This document shows, piece by piece, positions 31,941 through 40,165 of a DNA stretch of 64,000 nucleotides; positions within the stretch are counted from its first letter, which is position 1, and each line of letters starts with the position of its first letter. Position numbers and translations under genes: made by a program. This stretch comes from AP-15 sp963735445. Its GTDB lineage: Bacteria > Pseudomonadota > Alphaproteobacteria > ATCC43930 > CGMCC-115725. Where the stretch lies: positions 1 through 64,000 of the forward strand of contig CAVTLC010000032.1 in assembly GCA_963735445.1 (NCBI GenBank), written 5' to 3'. The notes below the pieces were generated by a model. The model was not told the DNA's origin. It ran no database searches and was given only the letters and a program-made list of their open reading frames with translations.

Positions 31941-32093
31941 TTGGGCTCGCCAGTTCGCCTTTTCCGCGAGCGGCGAACATACTCGGAACATTGATGCACG
32001 TCAATCGGATGTTCGCTGGCTGTTCCTCCCGATAATCGGGTGCGGAGAGAATTGGCCGAAGCATCATGACTGGGATGCTTGACCGATCCTGAA

Positions 32094-32300
32094 TCACCCG
32101 AGGGTGATTTCTCCCTCGACGACATGTTCAAGCCCGATTTCGGGGACTGACAGGGTGATGCGCGGCGTCAGCACGGTGCTCTCGGCAAGACCACCCTGGG
32201 CCAGAGCGTCGCGCACTGCCTTTTCGATTTCGCGTTGCGAGGTCACGCCGACGACTTTGAGGAATTGCCGGATTTCCAAATTAAAACGGTCTTCGTCCAT
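32094..32300 (-). CDS. DUF6494 family small protein
   Basis: A 68-residue protein: MDEDRFNLEIRQFLKVVGVT, then SQREIEKAVRDALAQGGL, then a short beta region VLTPRITLSVPEIGLEH ending in EITLG. This matches the small DUF6494 proteins of proteobacteria as I remember them; their function is unknown. The ribosome binding site AGGAGG lies nine bases before the ATG, one of the best in the window. It stands alone, divergent from zapE and downstream of no obvious operon. Confidence 0.8.
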   Translation of the reverse strand: MDEDRFNLEIRQFLKVVGVTSQREIEKAVRDALAQGGLAESTVLTPRITLSVPEIGLEHVVEGEITLG

Positions 32301-32407
32301 TTTACTCGCCTCCTGCTATAGCAGCGTTGCGCCGCAGCGCCGCGTGAAGTAGACCCCCGGGCCGCTGTCCGCAACGTTGACGTCTGTGCCGAACCTGTCT
32401 TACGCCG

Positions 32408-33566
32408 ATGCCCCTGACTGACCCGATGACGGTGCGAGACCTGGGCGAAGCGCCTTCGGTGCGTGAGCCGATGGCGGCCTACCGCATGTTGCGCCAGCAG
32501 GGGCGATTAGCGCCCGACCCCGCGCAACAATTGGCGATCGAGCGGCTGCAAAGCCTACATCGCGCGCTCGTCAACTACCGCCCGGAGCACGGGTTTCGCG
32601 GTTGGCTCGCCCGCTTTGGACTGGGCGAAGGCCCTGATGCGCACGCGCCGATGGGACTTTATCTCTGCGGCCCGGTCGGACGCGGCAAATCGATGCTGAT
32701 GGATTTGTTCTTTGCGAGCGCTCCGGCTGAGCGCAAGCGGCGAGTGCATTTCCACGCCTTCATGCTCGAAATCCACGACCGCATTGAACAAGAGAGGCGG
32801 GACGGAGCCCGTGAACCGATCATCAAGGTGGCAACGGACATTGCCCGAGAGGCGACGCTGTTGTGCTTTGATGAATTTCAGGTCGACAACATCGCCGATG
32901 CGATGATCCTCGAACGCCTGTTTACGGCATTATTCGATCGGGGCGTGGTCGTGGTCGCAACCTCGAACCGAACGCCCGACGAACTTTACCAGCATGGGCT
33001 ACACCGCGACCGTTTTTTGCCTTTCATCGACTTGCTAAAGGAACGGCTTTACGTCCTCGAACTCGATAGCGGCCGCGACTACCGTCTGGCTCGGCTGGTC
33101 GGCAAGACGGTTTATCACACGCCCCTGGATCAGGCCGCGCATCGCGCGTTGGAGGCTGCGTTCGTCGAGTTGACCGATGGCGAGCCCGGCGGCCGCGGTA
33201 AGACTGACGATCAGGGGCCGGCAATTGACCGTTCCACGCGCGGCGCGAAATGTGGCGTGGTTCAGCTTTGCCGATCTTTGCGCGAATCCGTTCGCGGCGG
33301 GAGAATATGTAGCAATCACCGAACGCTTTGCCGCGATCATCCTCGAGGGCATTCCACGGCTCGCGCCCGATCAGCGCAACGAGGCGCGTCGTTTCAACAT
33401 CTTAATCGACACGCTCTACGAGGCACGCACGCTGTTGATCGTCTCGGCCGAGGTTCCCCCCGCGGAGATCTACAGCGCTGGGGACGGCACCTTCGAATTC
33501 CAGCGGACTGTGTCGCGCTTAATCGAGATGCAGAGCGCGGAGTATGTCGCCCGCCGCCCGCGCTAA
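32408..33566 (+). CDS. zapE: Cell division protein ZapE / AFG1-like ATPase (frameshift near 33190)
   Basis: An AFG1-type P-loop ATPase of about 385 residues that affects Z-ring constriction under stress and respiratory-chain quality control. Walker A is GLYLCGPVGRGKSMLMDLFF near residue 85, Walker B is LLCFDEFQVDNIADAMILER near 155, sensor 1 is VVVATSNRTPDELYQ, and HRDRFLPFIDLLKERLYVLE follows. After an extra G near 33190 the C-terminal domain continues VPRAARNVAWFSFADLCANP, YVAITERFAAIILEGIP and ARRFNILIDTLYEARTLLIV. All motifs match, so the break may be an assembly indel. A second ATG at 32426 is an alternative start. Confidence 0.88.
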
Positions 33567-33579
33567 TGCGGCGTGGTAG

Positions 33580-34557
33580 CTATCCCGGATAGGCGCGCCG
33601 TCCGTGGTCGCGCAGCCACAGGCGGACGAGGTGACGTTTTTGCTCCGGATCCGGGTAATCGTCGAAGGCGGTCCGGCTGTGTCCCAAGGCGCGATTGTCG
33701 ACGAACTGCATCTGACCCGGCTCGAGGTCGAAATCGATCGACAGCGCCTCGTCCTCGAAGATGTCGAGCATCGCCTCGAGCGAAGCTTCCCCCGCCGGAT
33801 CGACCGGCTCGCCCCGCAACGCATAGCCGCTGTTGATTTGGTGGACGCTGAACCTGGCTTTCAGCTCGCCGCCGTTTTCGAAAACCGGGGCGGCAAAAAT
33901 CGGGCTCTCGCCTTGATGGAATTCCCGCTGGCGGTCGAACCAGAACGGCTCGTAGAGCCGCCCCAACCGCTCAGGGCAGCGCGTCAGCATTTCATTGTGA
34001 GCGGTATGAAAGCTGATGACCCGGCTGTGGCCGCCGCTCATCGCCTGACGCAGGCACAGGAGGCCAACATATTCCGGCGGGGTGTGGTTATAGGCGTTGT
34101 CGATATGAAAACGGATTTCGATGTTGGTCTTGTCGGGGCGCACTCCGGAACCCGGGAGAGCCTCCTGTCCGGTATCGAGCACGTCATAGATCAGGGTGCC
34201 ATCAAGCTTCTGCGCAACGGGTCGCGCAATCATGCTCGACAGCAGCCAATAAATCGCCGTTGCCTCGTTCGCGGTCATCTCGTTGACCGGCAGGCGGTCG
34301 ACAATCGCAAACCGCACACCCGATGCGAGAATTGCGCGCGCCCGCGTCATTGCCTCTTGGCAGGCGGTCATCGCGAAATCCTGCGGGCCGAGAACGACGG
34401 TCGGAAGCGGATAAGCGCGCAATTCCTCAACGGCGCGGCGGATTTCGTCGAGGCAGTCGGCCGACAGCTCTATCAGCCAATCCTCGGGGTGCACAGCAGC
34501 GCGCACCCACGCGCTCGGCCCCTCTATCGGCCGGTTCGGAACAGACAAGTCCGGCAT
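33580..34557 (-). CDS. TauD/TfdA-like Fe(II)/2-oxoglutarate dioxygenase
   Basis: A 325-residue dioxygenase of the TauD/TfdA superfamily. The metal-binding HxD is in IEIRFHIDNAYNHTPPEYVG, the distal His is in NRALGHSRTAFDDYPDPEQK, and the 2-oxoglutarate-binding Arg is in HLVRLWLRDHG. A helical N-terminal part (AVEELRAYPLPTVVLGPQDF) is typical of the long, syringomycin-like or gamma-butyrobetaine-related branch, so the substrate is not taurine by default. I chose the ATG at 34557 for its GGAG five bases upstream; an ATG at 34608 has no ribosome binding site. It is downstream of the Nramp gene on the same strand. The frame is intact. Confidence 0.82.
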   Translation of the reverse strand: MPDLSVPNRPIEGPSAWVRAAVHPEDWLIELSADCLDEIRRAVEELRAYPLPTVVLGPQDFAMTACQEAMTRARAILASGVRFAIVDRLPVNEMTANEATAIYWLLSSMIARPVAQKLDGTLIYDVLDTGQEALPGSGVRPDKTNIEIRFHIDNAYNHTPPEYVGLLCLRQAMSGGHSRVISFHTAHNEMLTRCPERLGRLYEPFWFDRQREFHQGESPIFAAPVFENGGELKARFSVHQINSGYALRGEPVDPAGEASLEAMLDIFEDEALSIDFDLEPGQMQFVDNRALGHSRTAFDDYPDPEQKRHLVRLWLRDHGRRAYPG

Positions 34558-34648
34558 AGCTTCTCCAAAACCGGTAAGTCCCGAGGAGGATGCAGTCTTC
34601 GCGGCCATTTCGCAACTACGGGGATCGGGAGCAAGCCGGCCCCGTCCG

Positions 34649-35968
34649 TCACACGCCAGGGATCGAAATCCCGAGCGTCAAGCCAATCAGCAGCAAATTA
34701 AGGGTGAGTACAACACCAGCTCCGGTGATGGCGGCAGCCTGCATCCCGCGGCTGTTCGCGAAGGGACCCATAATATCCCGGCGTCGTGTGAACATCAGCA
34801 ATGCAATCATCGGCAGTGGCAGCGCGATGCTCAGCACGATCTGACTGATTACCAGCGCCCAAGTAGCGTCGACGCCGAGGGCGACGACCACGATTGCAGG
34901 CGCCATGGTAACCAACCGCCGGACCCAAACCGGGATGGTGAAGCCGACAAAGCCTTGCATGATCATTTGTCCCGCCATCGTACCGACGGCCGAACTCGAG
35001 ATTCCGGAGGCGAGGAGCGCGATCAAGAACACCCCAGCCGCGGCTGGGCCAAAGAGCGGCGCCAACGTGTGATAAGCGGTTGCAATCTCCGCCACCTCAC
35101 TGTGCCCGGCATGAAACGCGCCGGCAGCCATAATCACCATCGCCATATTGACGAGGCCGGCGAGCGCCAAAGCGACGACCACTTCCCGGTTGGAAGCGCG
35201 AACAATCCGGCGCGTCTCGCTGACGTTCCGCGGCGGAATTCGTGCTTGCGTCAGCCCGGAATGGAGATAGACGGCGTGCGGCATCACGGTTGCGCCGATA
35301 ATGCCGACGGCAAGCGCCAGCGCCTCTGGCCCGCCAAGTTGCGGCACCACCGAATGGAACGCCGCCGAACCCCACGCGACCGGCACCAGGAAGATCTCGA
35401 TCAGATAGCAAAGACCGATTGTTGCCACCAGGCTGCCGATCAGCAATTCGATCGGCCGGAAGCCGTTTCTCTGCAACTGCAAAAGGGCATAAACGACGAT
35501 CGCGGTGACGACCATTCCGGGCAGCAGCGGTATTTTGAACAACAAGGACAGTCCGATGGCGCCTCCGAGAAATTCGGCAAGGTCCGTCGCCATCGCGGCT
35601 ATCTCGCTGACCGCCCACATCGCCAACGCGACCGGGCGCGGCAACCGCTCGCGGCAGAGTTCGGCGAGATTTTGGCCGGTCACGATCCCGAGCTTGGCCG
35701 ATAGCGCCTGAAACAGCATCGCGATCACATTCGCGAGCAGCACCACCCACAGCAGCTGGTAGCCATATTTCGCACCGGCTTGGATATTCGTCGCGAAGTT
35801 TCCCGGATCCATGTATGCGATCGACGCGACGAGGGCCGGGCCGGCAAATGCCAGAGAGCCACGCCACCCCCGTCTGCGGCCGTCGAGCACATCGCGCGCC
35901 GTACGGACCGTCCATTCGGATAAGGACGGCGCGCGTCTGTCGATGCTTTCGCTGGTCATCCAAGACAT
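34649..35968 (-). CDS. mntH: Nramp-family divalent metal transporter
   Basis: A 439-residue Nramp (MntH) proton-coupled Mn(II)/Fe(II) importer of the inner membrane with 11 predicted helices. The metal-binding unwound segment of helix 1 is ASIAYMDPGNFATNIQAGA (DPGN), and helix 6 is IIGATVMPHAVYLHSGLTQA (MPH). The transport signature and alternation of helices are complete. The frame is intact. The start at 35968 is the first of several in-frame ATGs (also 35959). No MntR or Fur operator could be recognised in the 150 bases upstream, which otherwise hold no gene. Confidence 0.92.
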   Translation of the reverse strand: MSWMTSESIDRRAPSLSEWTVRTARDVLDGRRRGWRGSLAFAGPALVASIAYMDPGNFATNIQAGAKYGYQLLWVVLLANVIAMLFQALSAKLGIVTGQNLAELCRERLPRPVALAMWAVSEIAAMATDLAEFLGGAIGLSLLFKIPLLPGMVVTAIVVYALLQLQRNGFRPIELLIGSLVATIGLCYLIEIFLVPVAWGSAAFHSVVPQLGGPEALALAVGIIGATVMPHAVYLHSGLTQARIPPRNVSETRRIVRASNREVVVALALAGLVNMAMVIMAAGAFHAGHSEVAEIATAYHTLAPLFGPAAAGVFLIALLASGISSSAVGTMAGQMIMQGFVGFTIPVWVRRLVTMAPAIVVVALGVDATWALVISQIVLSIALPLPMIALLMFTRRRDIMGPFANSRGMQAAAITGAGVVLTLNLLLIGLTLGISIPGV

Positions 35969-36126
35969 GCCGCGGGTGAACCGTCACGGGTTGTGGATCG
36001 CGTCGCGAAGGACGCTGCTCACCGGGCTAACACGCGAGCGCGGCGAATGGCCCCTTGCCGAAAGCTGCAGCACTGCAGAGGAGGCGTGTTAGAGGGGCCT
36101 ACTTCGACAATCGCAGAAAGCCGGTC

Positions 36127-37164
36127 TCAGGTGCTCCGCTGGCGGTCGCGTTCTTCGTCTTCCGCCGTGTTCAAAATCCTGCGAGCCGCTGTGAACAGCG
36201 ACCGAGATTTTTCATCCTGACCCAACACGTGCTCGGCCCGGGCAAGATCGAGCTGGATATAGGCGAGCGTCGGCGTGTTGCGTCCGGCCCCGCGTTCGAG
36301 CAAATCGATCGCCGACCGGAAGGCTTTGGCCGCGAGTTCGGGGCGATTGGTTTCAAGATAGATCAGGCCGAGATCGTGAAAATCTTCGGCAATCAGCGGC
36401 TGGGTCGGACCCAAATTGGTTTGGTCGATCAACGCCGCTTCTTCGATCAACGGCAGCGCATCGGCAAATCGCTTTTGCTTCAGATCGACGCCAGCGAGCG
36501 CGACGAGGCTGCGTGCGGTCTCGAACTGATTCCCATCGGCACGAGCGAGCGCCAGCGCTTGGCGCAACACGCCTTCGCTTTCGTCAAACCGCTCTTGAGC
36601 AGCTAACACTGCGCCGAGCACGCGCAGCGGAGCACTCCGCGACGTCGCGTTCTTTTTGTCGATATCGACTGCTTCCTCGGCCCATTTACGGGCCTCATCC
36701 ACGTCTCCCCGTGCGAGCGCGATCCGGGCCCGGTCGGCCAGGACCGGCGCTAGCGCCGGACTTGATTCTCCGAGCCGATCGCGAAGCAAATTGGTCGCAA
36801 TAATCGCAAGCGGCTCAGCGTCAAGATACCGGCGCCGCTCGATATAAAGCTTGGCAAGCGCCGCCATAGCCTCCGCGGCCTGAACCGATGTGTTGCCATA
36901 TGCGGCGATCGCGATCTTTAAAGATCGCCGCCGCTGTGCCGTCGCATCCGCGAGCAGACCTTGCTCGAATTGCAAAGCCGCCAATGAATCGAGGACCGGC
37001 AGGAGTTGCGGCGCCATCAATCCAAGGCGCTGCTCCAACTCGGTCAGTGAAAGCGTGAGCGCGCGAACTTGGTCAGCCGGCGACCCGGATTGAGCGGTTC
37101 CCGCCGCGCCGATAGCCGCGAGCAAGAACACTGAAAATGCCAGCACGCCAAAGCGGCGCCGCAT
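36127..37164 (-). CDS. Exported tetratricopeptide-repeat protein
   Basis: A 345-residue protein with a signal peptide (MRRRFGVLAFSVFLLAAIGA, cleavage probably after AAGTAQS) and an alpha-solenoid of TPR units. Repeats of about 42 residues are visible, such as LDSLAALQFEQGLLADATAQ, MAALAKLYIERRRYLDAEPL, RSLVALAGVDLKQKRFADAL and DFHDLGLIYLETNRPELAAK. It is periplasmic and may scaffold envelope complexes; the partner is unknown. The start at 37164 places the signal peptide at the N terminus. The frame is intact. The gene lies between a tandem winged-helix protein upstream and mntH downstream, all on the minus strand but with gaps, so they need not form one operon. Confidence 0.75.
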   Translation of the reverse strand: MRRRFGVLAFSVFLLAAIGAAGTAQSGSPADQVRALTLSLTELEQRLGLMAPQLLPVLDSLAALQFEQGLLADATAQRRRSLKIAIAAYGNTSVQAAEAMAALAKLYIERRRYLDAEPLAIIATNLLRDRLGESSPALAPVLADRARIALARGDVDEARKWAEEAVDIDKKNATSRSAPLRVLGAVLAAQERFDESEGVLRQALALARADGNQFETARSLVALAGVDLKQKRFADALPLIEEAALIDQTNLGPTQPLIAEDFHDLGLIYLETNRPELAAKAFRSAIDLLERGAGRNTPTLAYIQLDLARAEHVLGQDEKSRSLFTAARRILNTAEDEERDRQRST

Positions 37165-37230
37165 CGAACTCGACCTTGATGGCGCCGGGCTAGACAGACG
37201 AATTGCCAGGGACCAACGGCGCAAATGAGA

Positions 37231-38130
37231 TCAGACGACCTGAGTCGAAGCCGTTGTTCTGCTCTCCGGGATCAGCCTCTCATAGAGATCGATCAGCAGC
37301 GGCCGCGTTGCCGCCAGCCCGGCGTTAATCGCGTCTCCGGCAACAGGCGTCAGCGACACTGCCTTATGTTTTTTTATGGTCCGCTCGTCGAAGAAACCCC
37401 AACGGATCAAATTCGCAACGCGCTCCTTGATCGCGAGGTGGCCCAGCTGCAGCCGATCCCACATCCGGCTGATGATTTCATCGATGACCAGCGCCTCGCC
37501 GCCGATCCGCTCGCTGCCGAACGCACTGGCTGACCACAGCAACATTACGATGGCCCAATACTGATACGTCACCAAGTGATCCATCGCATCTTCGACGTGG
37601 GCGGGGGTCAAGCCTTTCTGCTTGACGACCCGCTCGCTGGTTTCGCGCCACTTCTGGTCGTAAGCCCCAAAAAACCGATAAATCTCGGAAATTAGGCGGT
37701 CGTCGCACATAAGCTCGTTGTCAAACCCCACGTCCTTGTCGTCGATCGTGGCGCAAACCTCAGCGATCGTGTCGCGACAATGCGCGTCAAAACTCTCGAA
37801 CAATTGTTCAGTGGGTCCTACCAAGCAACCAGCGGAGGCGACGCAGCTCTGGTTCGCTGGGTCGAAGACCCGGATAAACCCGTCACGCTCGCAATCCTTG
37901 ATGCGCTCAATGCAAGTTCTGATGTCGGTTCCATAGGAACCGTAAAGTGTGCGGTGGATCGCTCGACTCGAAACGCCGCCTTCGTCGCAAGTCCTGGCCA
38001 TAAAAATGACATGCCAATGCGCGCGCTTGTTAAGGCCTGGGAAGTACTTTCCCCAGATTTTATAGTATTCCAACAGGAAACTAGCGACCACCCGCTGGGG
38101 TGATTTGATTGTGCTGTAAGCGGCAGACAT
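37231..38130 (-). CDS. Uncharacterised protein with two winged-helix-like domains
   Basis: A 299-residue protein I do not recognise as a named family. Two MarR-like winged-helix regions are suggested. The first covers about residues 15-90 (AHWHVIFMARTCDEGGVSSR, then RTCIERIKDCERDGFIRVFD). The second covers about residues 205-275 (ALVIDEIISRMWDRLQLGHL, then RVANLIRWGFFDERTIKKHK). A helical linker with six cysteines overall (for example SCVASAGCLVG) lies between them. A DNA-binding regulator is the likely role, perhaps one acting as an internally duplicated pseudo-dimer. The start at 38130 follows GAGGCG closely; an upstream frame extension lacks support. It is divergent from the PEP-mutase family gene. 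Confidence 0.6.
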   Translation of the reverse strand: MSAAYSTIKSPQRVVASFLLEYYKIWGKYFPGLNKRAHWHVIFMARTCDEGGVSSRAIHRTLYGSYGTDIRTCIERIKDCERDGFIRVFDPANQSCVASAGCLVGPTEQLFESFDAHCRDTIAEVCATIDDKDVGFDNELMCDDRLISEIYRFFGAYDQKWRETSERVVKQKGLTPAHVEDAMDHLVTYQYWAIVMLLWSASAFGSERIGGEALVIDEIISRMWDRLQLGHLAIKERVANLIRWGFFDERTIKKHKAVSLTPVAGDAINAGLAATRPLLIDLYERLIPESRTTASTQVV

Positions 38131-38340
38131 CGCCTCATTCCCGAACACCGTTCGTCTCTGTCTCAGAGTAACCGATTTTCCGTCTCTGCAACAGGAAACG
38201 CGACGGGAACCTGCGGAATACGTCATCGGTAATTTGCCACAAGAATCCCGCCAGTCTGTGATGCGGATGGGTGCACTTGACGTTATCCAGCGATCACAAG
38301 AGGCTGCCTATCGCCCGCGACAATCTGCAGGGACCAATCG

Positions 38341-39179
38341 ATGGACACTCGCGAACAAGCCCAAAGGGCTGAGCTCTTTCGCAACATGCATCAAGGGCCG
38401 CGCTGCTGCTATTGCCCAATGCCTGGGACGCATTAAGCGCGCGAATTTTTGCAGCAGCCGGGTTTTCGGCGATCGCAACAACCAGCGGCGGCGTGTCTTG
38501 GGCGATCGGGTATGCCGATGGCGAAGCCGCCCCGTGGGAGGAGGTCGTGGAGGCGACGCGCCGTATTGTCCGAGCGGTCCACCTTCCGGTGACCGCCGAC
38601 ATCGAAGCCGGCTTTGGCGATACCCCCGAGGCGGTCGGCAAGTCGGTTGGCGAGATCATCGGTGTCGGCGCAATCGGGGTGAATTTGGAGGACGGCACGC
38701 CGCGTGGCGCCACACCAATTCGGTCTATCAGCGACGCCGCCGATCGCATTCGCGCCGCCCGTGACACTGCACGCGAAACCGGGGTGCCGATCGTGATCAA
38801 CGCCCGCACCGATCTTTATCTGCGCAATATCGGCGATCCGGCCACCCGCTTTGATGAGGCGGTCGAACGCGCCAGGGCCTACCTCGCCGCCGGCGCCGAC
38901 TGCTTTTACCCGATCGGCCTAAGTGATCGTGACACGATCCGGCGGATGGCTGAGGCTGTGGGAGCGCCGATAAACATCAATGTGCGCGCCGGGTCGCCGA
39001 GCGTGGCCGAACTCGAATCCCTTGGCGTCGCCCGCGCCAGCACCGCGAGCCAGATCGCGCTGATGGCCGCTACGACGATGCACCAGATCGCTGAAGAGTT
39101 GCGGACGACCGGACGATTTGACGCGCTCCATCCGGCGATGACGCAAGCCGACGCCCAGCGGTTGTTTTCGACGAGCTGA
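38341..39179 (+). CDS. Isocitrate lyase/PEP mutase family protein (frameshift near 38402)
   Basis: A 278-residue TIM-barrel enzyme of the ICL/PEPM superfamily, which cleaves or forms C-C or C-P bonds next to 2-oxo acids. Features: LLLLPNAWDALSARIFAAAG at strand 1, AIATTSGGVSWAIGYADGE, VTADIEAGFGDTPEAV (metal-binding Asp), GVNLEDGTPRG, VINARTDLYL, and ADCFYPIGLSD. The catalytic KKCGH of isocitrate lyase is absent, so it is closer to the oxaloacetate decarboxylase-like or phosphonopyruvate hydrolase-like members. The first 20 codons from ATG 38341 (MDTREQAQRAELFRNMHQG) are in another frame; one missing C near 38402 explains the break. An internal ATG at 38412 is not a sound start, because it would cut off strand 1. 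Confidence 0.8.
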
Positions 39180-39221
39180 TCCAGCTTATTCGCGAGAAAT
39201 CGCAGCGATGATGCGCGATTG

Positions 39222-40080
39222 TCAGAACGGAACCGACCCGATGATCGTCGTGCGGTGCATCAAGCGCCGCTCCGGCAGCGCGTAGTCGCAAATCGCGAGG
39301 TGCATCGAACTCGCATTGTCCCACATCAGCAAGTCTCCGACCCGCCATTTGTGGCGGTAACAAAACTCCGGTTTGACGCAATGAGCGTCGAGTTCGGCAA
39401 TCAGATCGACCGCTTCGTCGGTCGGCATCCCCTCGATGCCGATACACTCGCCTGCCGTGACAAACAGCGATTTCCGGCCGGTGTAGGGGTGGGTGCGGAC
39501 GATGGGATGCGCGACATCCGGCGTCTCGTCGAGCTGTTCGCGGGTTAGCTTTGGCCGCGGGCTGTCGGCGACGCGGCGGCGCTCCGAGTAGCGGTGGATC
39601 GCTTTGAGCCCGGCAAGCTGGCGTTTCATGCGTTTCCGGCAGCGCCTGATACGCGGCGATCGCGTTGGCGAAGACGGTATCGCCCAGCGCATGGCCATCA
39701 CGCTGCGGCACCTCTTTGGCATAAAGCAGCGAACAGCGGCTTGGCCGAAGCCGATAGGAGGTGTCGCTGTGCCAGGTGAAACCGGCATCGGCAAGCCCGA
39801 TATGCTCGCCCTGCGCATCGCGGATATTTGAGATCAGTAATATCTCGGGATAGCCGGGTAGCAGGTACTTTTTGACGATGTGGATTTCCGGCTCGCCGAA
39901 GCGGCGGCTGAACTCGATCTGCTGTTCGTTTGACAGCTGCTGGGCGCGAAACACGACAACAATGTTGTCGTGAAATGCCGTTTCGATCTCGCGGAATGTT
40001 GCGTCGTCGAGGTCGCCTGCCAAGTCGAAATCGATTTCCGCACCGCAGGCTGCACCGCTCTGATTAACTGATATCGGCAT
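39222..40080 (-). CDS. TauD/TfdA dioxygenase, alpha-ketoglutarate dependent (frameshift near 39625)
   Basis: A classical TauD/TfdA enzyme of about 286 residues. Features: NIVVVFRAQQLSNEQQIEFS, then FGEPEIHIVKKYLLPGYPEI, the Fe(II)-binding HxD in AGFTWHSDTSYRLRPSRCSL, HPIVRTHPYTGRKSLFVTAG, and LLMWDNASSMHLAICDYALP with the distal-His region ERRLMHRTTIIGS. The family hydroxylates taurine, 2,4-D-like acids or related compounds using 2-oxoglutarate; the substrate is not predictable here. I chose the ATG at 40080 (GGAG nine bases upstream) over a GTG at 40098. A single-base frame change near 39625, in the middle of the barrel, leaves all catalytic residues intact. Confidence 0.85.
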
Positions 40081-40165
40081 CGTCTTGGTCTCCGGCACAG
40101 GATGCTATCCGATGGGCATAGGGACGTCACCCGGCGAAAAATTCGAGCGTCTCTCGACCGCTCCC

